DNA of 64,000 bases from Mantis religiosa. Lineage: Eukaryota > Arthropoda > Insecta > Mantodea > Mantidae. Location of the stretch: contig CM060951.1 in NCBI GenBank assembly GCA_030765055.1, forward strand, positions 53,533,437 to 53,597,436, in the 5' to 3' direction. The notes under the pieces are model-generated. The model ran no database searches. It was not told the origin of the DNA and was given only the letters and a program-made list of their open reading frames with translations. Shown one piece after another: positions 25,796 to 37,300 of this stretch; position 1 is the first letter of the stretch; each line of letters starts with the position of its first letter. Position numbers and translations under genes: made by a program.

Positions 25796-28700
25796 TGCTG
25801 CTGTTGCTGCTGCGATGATGCATGTAGGCGATTAGAGGTGGGAGCTCCATCCCTTTGGAATCCTATTAACATTCGTGTAGCAGCCTCCCTTTCAAGTTCT
25901 GCAGCTGAAACGCGGTCACGATAAGCCACAGCTGCAGCAGCCATTTGCTGATGATGTCTACGCTGATCAAATTCAGCTGCAGCTGCAGCAGCTATTCTGG
26001 CTTGCTGCTGCTGCTGTTGCTGCTGCTGTTGTTGCTGCTGTTGTTGCTGCTGTCTATGCAGCTGCTGCTGTTGTAACTGCTGTTGTAAATGTATTTGCTG
26101 CTGTTGTTGCTGCTGTTGTTGCAACTCTCGCTGGTGGTTTTCTCGATCTCGTCCTATAGCAGCCAATGCTGCAAAGCGCTGTTGCTCCTGCTCCCTATCT
26201 CTGTAGCGATCTTGATGGTGCCCAGAAGCAACAAACCTTTGCTCAGCCGAGGAATGATGCTCCCGTGCATATCGTTCACGTTCTTGTAACTGATGGTGCT
26301 CTGCCACAGTTTTGCCAAGACCTTCATGATGATGGCTAAGATGTGGGGGAAGAAGATGCGTCTGACGCTTCTCTGCAGTAGAGTCTTTATGTGGCACAGG
26401 GAGACTAGGCTGCTGGACGGCCACATCCACCAAGGATGACAGTGCCTCATGGCCTGGCAGTGGAGGATAGTGGTGAGGATGATGATGAGGAGCCAAATGG
26501 TGTAAACGCTGATGTGGTGAAGCAGCAGGTGAAGGTGGTTTGGTACTACCACCATTCCCACTGCTTGGTGGACGGGTCGGCACCTGGTTATGTCGTGTTG
26601 TCGAGTGTATCACACCTTGGCGTGCTGGCGGTGTTGGAGGTGTATGGTGCGGAGGTGTTTGGGGCTGCTCAACAGAGCTGGCTGGTGATGAACGAGGAAG
26701 TCTTCCATCAGCAGTCAGGTACACAGGAGGTGCATTCGATGTGGGATAAAAGTGCGGTGAGGATGAGATGCCACGAGGAGATGGTGAATCTTGTTGGGAC
26801 TTCTCAGAAACTGTTGAAGAAGTGTTTGTTGATCCCGAGGATCCTCGTCTTGGAGCATGCATCTGCTGTGAGGTGATGTAGTCGTTGATAATGATTTGTC
26901 GCTGCTGATCAGCATAAGAGGCAGGACGTGCATATGGAGAGGTGAAACCTCCTGCGGAAGTAGTTTGTGGTGGAGCAGCCTCACGCTGATATGGTGAGTA
27001 CCCAGGCTGTCCACCACCACTGCCACTACCCCCACTGCTGCCACCAGCAGAAGAACCAGTACCCCCACTTGCAGCATTCTGAGCTGCAGGAGATAGTCTT
27101 TTGTAATAATCATACACAGAGCCCTGAGGTACAAGAGACAGTCCTCCCCTTTCTCCACGTTTATCTGGAGTAAGATGATGTGGTGGATGATGTACAGGTG
27201 TGCCCTGCGTGATTGAGCCTCCAACCGTTGCACCCTCTTTGGTCTGCTGTTGAGGTGGTGTCATTTGCCTCAGTAATCCTTCGTAACGAGGCTGTTGTTG
27301 CTGCTGCTGTTGCTGCTGTAACTGATGAAGTGTGGCTGGTCCACCCACCATAAGTGATGCTGATGATACTGGAGTACCATGGGTGATAGAACCACTCTTG
27401 GGACCAACAGGAGGTAGCTTTGGAGACAGTTTCGGAGGCAAGGATGGTACCTAAATACAAACACACATATTAGTGAAGGAAATAGAAAAAAAATGAAATT
27501 CTCAGTTTACAAATATCAAAACCAGAAGCACAATTAACTGATGAATTTTGAAATGCTACCAAATGATTCTGTCAATAAATTTACTTTACTTTCAGAGGCT
27601 GGTAATAGATATAAAAATAATCAATCGCCTAATGGCAGTAATAGTGACAACATAAACAACCTGACTTGCAGACGATGCAAATGATTTATTTCTAGAACTA
27701 GTCCTGAGTACTCTTCTTGATATGATAAATGAAGTTTGTTACAATTATTGTATATTATTGTAGTAAATATGAAGTTAATTTCTTTTTAATTTATACCTTA
27801 ATTTTAAAATATGAATGAGCTGATATGCACACTTGAAACTTTACTTACGTCAAGCTATAAAATCTTGGAATGTCTTCAGAAACATTTTTGTATATGCTCA
27901 GCATATTGGTAACTCTAAAGCTTCAGTTACATAAAGTTTAAAGTGTCTGCATTGACTCATCCATATTTTAAGAATGAAATATACATTTTTAGATTCTATT
28001 TAAATTAATATGTTTGATAACTGAATAGAATTTGTAGAACATTTAAGCCTCATTAAAAACTTGATCTTACAAAACTGTCTATTTAAGTAAATAAATATTT
28101 TGCTTTTATAATATAATTGCAATCACCTAATTATCTATAACTTAAGAAATATGCAGTATCCCTCAGAAAAAAATTCCCTTACCTTAGATATTTTTGCATT
28201 TGGTCCAGAAGGTGCATTTCTAGAAGATGGTGGCTGCTGATTCATAACCAGATGTGGTGTAGGACCACCAACACTTCCCCCACTCCCTCTACCATCAGAT
28301 ACATAAACAGATGGTGACTTTGAGATATTACGGAGCTGCTCTGTTGACACAACCACCTGTAATTTAATGAAACCAAAAGTCAAGACAATTTAATTCTGAC
28401 AGGGTAAATAATCTTTTAAAATACTCATTTGCATTCATTTAATTAATACATGTTAAAAGAGACTAACAAGTAATTAAAATTACATACTGAGTTGACTGAG
28501 ACACTCTGTATTTCACATACCACAAATGGACTAAAAACAAAAATGTGAAACATATTTATATGCAAAAATTACTTTGTGTACCAAACATTTATCCAAGAAG
28601 CTTCCAAGAATGTTACAGCAATTTCTAATAAGAAATATTAGTTTAGTTTAATTCAATCTAGTTCAAAGTTAAATATAAATTACCTGATAGGGATTATATG

Positions 28701-31339
28701 CTGTATCAGTGCGAAAAACAGTAACTGCTGGAAGCGATGGGTGGAGTTTGTGTGCTGGGGGAGGAGGAATTGTATGTAAAGTGGTGTGGGCAGGCAACGA
28801 GGGAGAATCACGATGTTGCGCATGGTGGGGATGGTATGGAGAATCACCACGTGGTCCCATTGGGCTTGGATCTCTCACTATTGTCATTGGACTTGGACTG
28901 CACTCTCGGGGCTTCTTGATGCTCAGATCTAATGTAACTCCTTCTGGCTCAGCTCTTTCAGTTCTGTCAACACGTTCATTCCTCTCTCGCTGCACCTGCT
29001 GCATCTATCAGTAAATAAGATTAATATGCTTTAATTACTCCCCAAAGACAATCTCTCCCATATCTTTGAGACTTATATTTGATTTGGTTTTAATGAAAAT
29101 TATTTCTAAATCAATAACTTTGGGTACCAATTGAGAAACTTTGACAATCTAAGAACAAAATTCTATATTAATATAATTTTGTGCTTCATTGTATCACAGT
29201 CCTTACTTATAGGAAAAATCTATATGTTTAATAATATAAAAGTAGGGAACCAATAAAATCAATAAGCACAAAGTTTGATCTAACATCACCAAAGCACAAT
29301 TGCCATATTTATTATACCTAGTTATATGATGGTTATACTTATAAAGAACACACAACTATGTTGTAGATAATATCTCCAATCATAACATTGCCATACATGC
29401 AAATGTTTATGTAAAATACATTAAAACTATTTCATTTCAAATCAAATTTTAAAAAGTAGATTGTATGCATGATTGGAGGAATTTAGTAACAGTGATGTCA
29501 AAATTAATTGAAAAACTATTTGAAGTGGATTTTTAACACTTGCCAAGCGACTAGTTTCAGAAGCTGTTATCAATCTCAAAGGTTCAACTATCATCTGATG
29601 TCGTCTGCTCTCTTCTTCTCAAACTTCGAAGGTACCACTACCAGAAAGAAGAGGGCAGATGACAATAGATTATAGTTGGACCCTTGAGGTTGATGGACAC
29701 AACGGCTTCCAAAACTAGTCCCTCAATAATATAAAAATGTAAGTGCCATAGTGTTAAAAACTGACTGCAAATAGTTTTTCAAGTAGATTTTTCTTCTTCC
29801 ACTTAAAATTAAATAGCTCAAGAACCTTTGTAGATCAGCAATGAACCGTGTCCACACCTCACTTGATATTCACCTTCCCTATTCGTAATTAATAGCTATT
29901 CTTCTATGCTTTTGATCACCTGAAATTGCTTATGTTAAAATATTCTTATAAACAGAAACCAACCTTCCCATGGATCCCAAAATAAATAAATAATTTGTTT
30001 TTAATGGCACTGTTAACACCACTGGTGTGACAAACTGAGGCAAACCTAAGAAGAGCTCTATTACATATCAGTAAATCTACTGGCCAATGCCTTTAAGCAC
30101 TTAAAAACTCAATCTGAACCAGATTAGACCTGATTTGAACTTGCAAGCATGGGGCCCTAACCAAAGGAACCACCCTGATTAACACATGGATCCAAAGTAT
30201 CTCAAAACTTAAGTTTTGCATTTACAGTGAAATCTTAATGTTGAATTTTAATAAGCGGCGAGAAAGAAAAGAGATATTTTGAATAAAAGTTATTTTCATA
30301 CCTGAAGCACAACTAAACCTTCCCTTGGCATTTCGTTGCTTGTAGTAGAGGTAGGACAAGGGGTTATGGTTGCTTGCATCTGTGGAACATGTTGGAGAAT
30401 TGCTGTGGCTGGTCCAGAAAGATGTGGTTGTGACAAACCACTGCTAGCTGTATGATGTGAATTAACAACAGACAACATTGCAACAGATGTCTCTTGTGGC
30501 AGATGTACTCTCAATGCTTGGTGTTGCTGCTGCTGTTGCTTCATATCAGGTCGATAATCACGCACATAACCAACTTCTGTAAAACCAAGGACAACAGAAG
30601 CCTTAAAATAAATTTTAATAACCAGTGAATTGCAAATCATTCCAATAATAAATCTCAATAGATTGGTCTTCAAACAGAGCAGAAGTTTTAATAACCAGAG
30701 AATTACTGTCCACTAACACACAAAGTACATCCCTGAGAGGAATGTGCCATCATTACACAGTAGGGCCAAGGACAGCGAATGTTTTTGATAGAGAATGCAT
30801 GCAACACAAGGAGCACAACCGTTAAAAATACATGCACCCTAATCACATGAAAACCAAGAAGTAGAAAAAGTAGAAGCCGTCAGAATGTTTTTGAAAGGTA
30901 TGTAACTGAACTGACATGGGGTATCATAAACCTGCTGATGGAGGGTATGGGAACCTTCTCCAACCCCCATGCATCTCAGTCCCCGGAGACTTTCTTTGCT
31001 GTGGTATACTATACAAAGCATTCCTGTCCAGTATTAATGCTTATTTATATCAAAACCCATAAGGGGGAATAGTGGTGTAAATGGGGGTGTGGAAGTGAAA
31101 GATGTGAGAAACCACTTACATAGATAAAAATGCCTGCAGAAAGAGGTCAATTTTTCCAAATACCCACCGTTAATATTATAGATTGTTCACATTTCTAGTA
31201 GTTATCTCAAATATCTGCAAACTACCATAGACTAATGGCTTATACTATACCAATTTTATAATTCAACTTCACTGGCTAAGAGAGGGGAAGATAAATCTTC
31301 TGTGATACCTACATTCTTTTAATTTGGTAATTTTTTAAA

Positions 31340-31397
<58 letters not shown>

Positions 31398-34300
31398 ATA
31401 AATACTTTTTTCTGCATGAAACATTTGAATTTTAAATATGAATGAACTCTTATATGAGAATGAAAACACTGCTGCATACTAAAATAATCCAAACTAAATT
31501 TCTCTTCTGACTCTTATATATGTCTTTCAAGTTCACAGATTGTCAGATTTTCATCCCCTCCCATGCAACAGATGGTAAATATTATGCACAATGATCTTTT
31601 TCTGCTCAAGCTTCCTGTCATAATGCAAATGGCAGGAAATACAATATTTCAAAAATATAAAACTGATGTTTTTAATACATTGTGATATAGGAAATCTGGT
31701 GGAATTAACAAAAAGTGTTGTGAATACAGGAAAGCACAACAGATAGGAACGTACATGTATTATTTGTATTTCAAATTCATTAAAAAGTTTCATACTTTTG
31801 CACTTAAAACGAAATGTCTACAATGGGATCCATACTGCAAAAGAAAATGAAAATAAATTTTAATAAAAAATGTGTAATTTAACATATATTTTAATTGACA
31901 TATAAATCATATTGAGTACATTTTGAAAATCAATTGCAAATACATCCTGCAATGAATTCCAATTTAGTGATATTTTCTTTAAAAAATAATAATAATAAAA
32001 AAAAGTTAAAATCTGTTTGAAATTTACTGATTTTGTTTATTTTATTTACTGTTTTTATTTACAGATGCTCTTTAGCTGCTAGGTTTTCAACATTCCACTG
32101 CATATTGTGCATGAAAGACCATTTAATTTCACTTTAAGACCTCTGTAACAGGCTTGAGATACTTCTATGTTTTGTAAATCTGTAACACAGGACTATAATT
32201 TTATTTCTCTTGCAAAGGAAGTCATGCTGAACAATTTTATGCCCAAAAATATCTATTGGCTTCTGCCAGGTTTGAATCCGTGACCTCAGGAACCAGAGGT
32301 TAACAGGTTACCCATAGAAATTAGCACTATCACTTGATACCGAAAGAAGAGTCAAACGTGAAGCCTATTAGGGTGGTCAACTTGTTCGGTCTTGAATATT
32401 TGTCAGGTCATCAAAATTTATCGAGAAATATAGTTAGCATTCAGTCACTATAAACCGTGATTGGTAACCCTCGGTCGGCAGCTTCCATTTCGAGGTTTGA
32501 AATAAGAAGCAGTGAATAAATAATTTGGAAACGGGCATTCCAGTGTTGTAAATTTCCTTCTCACACACATCCACGCATACCCTGAGAGAAACCTCATTGC
32601 TCGCCCGGCTTGTGTACACCCATAAGCGAATTTCGTTTCAAACTGGCGCCCAACGTGGGGCTCGATAAGAGAAGGAGGTTCGGCACGATAGGAGAAGGAC
32701 GTTCGACAACAGGAGGAGGTTCAACCTGAGGAGGTTCAACCCTAGAAGTAGTTTCAACCCGACGACGAGGTTCAACAAGAGAAGCAGATTCAACCTAGTA
32801 GGAGTTTCAACCCGACAACGAGGTTCAACAGTAGAAGGTGGTTCGACAGGAGGACGGTCGACCCATCAAGAAATTCGTCAACAGTTCGACTGTAAAGAAG
32901 AAACGAGGCCGGCATCGTCATCAGTGACATCATCAGGAGCCAGTAAAAAACAATCAAAGGTACAGAGTGTTAAATTATATTCTAGACTACTGTGAATGTA
33001 TTTAAGGAGTGGAAAAATGCTGAGTCAAAATTCTGTAGAAAGCATGGAAGTCCAGGAGGTTGATGCTAGTAGCAGTAGGCAGGAAGTCGAAGTACCAGAG
33101 TGTAGTAGAACGGCCCTAAATAATGTAGAAAGGGAAAGAATTATGTTAGAGGAAATGAGAAAAATGTTCGAAAGCTTAAGAAAAGAGATGAAGGATAACA
33201 ATCAAAGTTTAAATGAAAGTTTAAGTAAAAAGATAGATGATAACAGTCAAAGTTTAAAAAAAATAGAAGAAAAGTTAGAAAATAGTGTTCAGAAATTAGA
33301 AGCAGGACAAATAGAACTAGGAAAGAAGTTAGATAATCAACAACAGTCGTTAGAAAATTTCGGGAAAGTTAGTCAGGAAGTAGAGAACGTAAGGGAAGAA
33401 GCTGATCAGGTAACAGACAATGTAGGAAAAGATGTTAGTGAGGAGACGGAGAATGCTGAAAATGAAGTTATAAATCTAACTAATGAAAGGTTAGATAGTG
33501 AAAACAGAAAACTTGGGGAGGAAATAGTACAGAAATTAGACGAAGAAATAGGAATGGCTAGAGAAAAGTTAGGAGAAACTAGGGGTAGACTAGAAGTATC
33601 AGAGTGGGAAAATAGAAAACAGACGAGGTTTTTGGGGGAAAACAAAAATCAAATGAATGAGGTAGCAATAGAGATCACGGTGACAAATGAAACATTGAAA
33701 AACATGCAAAATCCAAGGATAAACGAAACAGAAATATTAAAATATTTCGGGCAAGGGGCACAGTTCCATCAGAATATGTGTAGAAATGATAGGAAAAGAG
33801 ATCGATGTCCGATATCTAAGCTAAACGTGGAAAAATCATGGGGATGTATAATAAATAAGTCCTTTATACATGGAAAAGTCCGCAAAATTCTTTTGTATTT
33901 TCGAAGTACGTTGTGGTAGGATGAATTTTCTTGTAAATGGTAGGAACTTAGGCTAAAGTGTTTAAAATTGCCATAACAAATTGTAAAAGGAGAAGAAACA
34001 AACTTGTAAAATGTATAGGCTAAGTATAAATAGTGTAGTGTAAAATGTATAGGTTAAGTATAAACAGTGTGGTGACAGTGCAGTGAAACTTAAAACTAAA
34101 CAAGTGAAAAGAAAAATATAGTAATGAAAATTAGAACACTTAAAGACTTTTGAAAATAATATTTATATAGAATCATAAAGAAGTATTCGGAAATGTATAA
34201 AAAAAAAATTTAATCAGTTAAAAAAATATCAGAACAATGAAAGACTTTTGAAAAGAATATTTATATAGAATCAAGAAGAAGAACTCAGAAATGTTGTATA

Positions 34301-37300
34301 CAAATATAATCTTATGAATGTACCATTGATTTAAACATAAGAGTGTATATTGAGGAATTGTTTCAAGTGTAACAACAATATGAATTAATTTTAAGTAGAT
34401 CAGATGGAGAAAAAGAGAGATGAGGTAGATTAAAATATTTTCCGAGTAATATTTAAAAGTTGAAAATTGCAGAACAGAATGTTGGTAAATATTAAATGAA
34501 ATGTTGTTATATAACCATGTGAATAATTTTCAGGAAATGTCATGTAAAAATTAATGTTGTGAAAAGAAATTGTAAAACAAATTGGAAGTTGCTGACAAAG
34601 GTCTAATATTTTGCGTTATATTCGGGCAAGACATATATATTATTTCATTATGGGATAATAAAACAATATCTATGGGGGCATTTGATACCGAAATTATTGT
34701 TTGCAGGAGCAAAGAATAATGATAGACGTAAAAGGAATGTTGATTCTTTGTGAGACCAAGCCCCAAGGCCAGTTTAGTTGGGGAAACTGTTTATAACAAT
34801 GCCATGAATGAAAGGAACAGTGACCTTAGAAGGTTTCTAAAGGAATTGTCACTTGACATACATGAATAGGGTATTCTTCGAATCGTTTACAATGGCGACC
34901 AAAACAGCCACAAAAGGACTTTGTTTAAAAAGGAATTTGGAGAGTGAAAGTGATATATAAAGATACACACGCGCGCAAAGGTGGTCAGCACTCTTCGGCT
35001 TGTCGCCGATGAAGGCGGGTGCGCGGCTAGAAAGACATCATAAACATTTATCCGGCGTGTAGCCGATATTGGAGAAGAGTCAAACGTGAAGCCTATTAGG
35101 GTGGTCAACTTGTTCGGTCTTGAATATTTGTCAGGTCATCAAAATTTATCGAGAAATATAGTTAGCATTCAGTCACTATAAACCGTGATTGGTAACCCTC
35201 GGTCGGCAGCTTCCATTTCGAGGTTTGAAATAAGAAGCAGTGAATAAATAATTTGGAAACGGGCATTCCAGTGTTGTAAATTTCCTTCTCACACACATCC
35301 ACGCATACCCTGAGAGAAACCTCATTGCTCGCCCGGCTTGTGTACACCCATAAGCGAATTTCGTTTCACACTATAGCCCAACACAGCCAATATCCCAAAA
35401 TCCACAGGCTCATTTACAGACTGGTCCACATTCCCCAAAACACCAACAGAATACTAACAGTAATGAGGTATAATAGCTTGTTGATAAGCTGAGGGGTTTT
35501 AATAACTTCAGTAACAATTCAGCAACAAATGTATTGGTACTATACACAGAAGAGGCTAAAAAAATCATTGCTTTATGAAATTTCAGAAACACAAATTTAA
35601 ATACAGTAAATTCCCCTTTCATCAGAAATTTATTCAGAAATGTTAGAACAGTATTTAGGAATTCAATATAAAAATTAGTGCAAGAAAATAAATATAGCAC
35701 TAGTAATCTATTAAATAATCCAATAAAACCTAGCACTTTAAAAAAACAAAGTAGGGTATACCAAATGAAATGTCAAAAGAGTGACAAAATATACACTGTT
35801 AAAGACAAAAGAATCTTGAAGATTAAAATAAAAGAGCATTTGAGGAATGCCAAATTCAAGTATATGGAGTAGACCTTCTAGCATTAAAGCACATAAAACA
35901 GAATATAAAAATAGTTAAACACAAGGTAGCTGTGATAACTGAGCACTTGGGAGAACTTATATAAATATTCGCGGAAAGGTTAGGAATTTCAAAATCTGCT
36001 CTGGTAATGACATCATCTAATGAACCACAAAAACAGAGGACAGAACAAAGTCTAGTAGAACAAACCTCCATTGGAATGTCAGTCAACTACAAAAGTGACA
36101 ATGGAAAATTTTTGCCCTTAAACTAACCTTAATCAAAGGAGAAAATGTGTTAAATAGAGAAAAAAAAAGTGTTTAAGAAGTTGTGTTAGAATAAGTTGAC
36201 AACTATTTTGTGTGTATATTCATTCATTCATTCATTCATTCATTCATTCATTCATTCATTCATTCATTCATTCATTCATTCATTCATTCATTCATTTATT
36301 CCAAGCCCTGAGTAACAAACTAACTAGTTTGCCTTTACCGCATATATTCATTTATTAATTTGTTCAGTATTTCTCATAATTTCATTTTCTTCTAAAACAT
36401 ATTTTTGTTGAGTATGACTGTAAATTTGAGTCACTATACAGCTGATTACAGAAGGCAAGCTCTTAAATTAAAGTACAAGTGAAGCAAATGTGATCCAAAA
36501 TTGCTCATAATATTTATGTATCAAACTTGTATTCTCTGTTACAAAGCTTCGTCGAGCTAATTCATTATTGTGCTAACCTCTGGAAAGATCAGATGGACGA
36601 TGAAGATCCGTTCGATGGTCCAGTTTGAGAATGGAAGAAATTGTTGGAGTGCCTTCACTTGGTACCACATTTACAACAGTGTTTGCCATTGGATTCTTCT
36701 TTATTTGCATGTCTATTACACCATGCATCAAGTCCTTGACCCTTACATTTAGAGGTGAAGCTGGTCCATTGATCTGTGGCAAGAATTTAAATGTTATATT
36801 AGTACACAGTCATTCATTCCCTTCCTAGAGCCATATCTATGATTTAATAAACTATAAAGTTTCAAATAAACTATTAAGTGCAACTACATTACATGCATAC
36901 TGCTACCCAAATTTAATGTGTAGTTTAACTATGCAGTATGTTATTCTGTCAAGTGCTGCCACATATTTTGTTTTTGCCAGCAGCATTTACAAACAAAAAT
37001 TTAATTAATATTTCCTAATACCTCTGCAGTAATTGATGAAGGCTGTGACTGAGTAATGGTTACTGCAGTGATTGAAGTTGATGGTGGTGGATAGCTGGTA
37101 TTGCCACCTATGTTCTTGGGAGACTGTCTAGAGTCTCCTTCTGCTCCTCCTTGGCCTTCATCAGCAGTTTCCTGATGAAATAGAGGAAGAAATTGAAAAC
37201 TCCACTAAAACCACTGGCACATATTAATGCTGGTACATACTAATGTGCCTTGTTTGCCTATATAGTAATTATCTTTCAGACTTTAAATATTGTCTACTCT

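Larger units (their letters stand above)
32335..35368 (+). mobile_element. Gag-only LTR retrotransposon with unequal LTRs
   Basis: 5' LTR 32335-32640 (306 bp) and 3' LTR 34683-35368 (686 bp), both TGATACCGAA...CGTTTCA. The 5' LTR lacks 380 bp corresponding to 34693-35072. CACT duplicates flank the element (32331-32334; 35369-35372). The primer-binding site TGGCGCCCAACGTGGGGCT at 32644-32662 suits a lysine tRNA. A G-rich CTATGGGGGCATT precedes the 3' LTR. The 2.0-kb interior holds one ORF and no protease, RT or integrase. A four-base duplication suggests the Ty3/gypsy group. It lies antisense in a Smr intron. Confidence 0.88.

Noticed and set aside
26089..26876. Antisense frames over the large Smr exon (Leu-rich and others)
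   Set aside because: Produced by CAG/CAA repeat composition; the sense frame is continuous with all other exons.
32240..32330. Possible tRNA-derived SINE remnant left of the LTR element
   Set aside because: A B-box-like GGATTCAAACCTGG on the minus strand is present, but no clear A box, tail or second copy.
32434..35347. Identical 61-codon minus-strand frames at 32434-32619 and 35162-35347
   Set aside because: They are the two LTR copies read in antisense.
36217..36299. CRISPR-like periodic repeat
   Set aside because: It is a simple ATTC microsatellite without spacers; no CRISPR expected in an animal genome.
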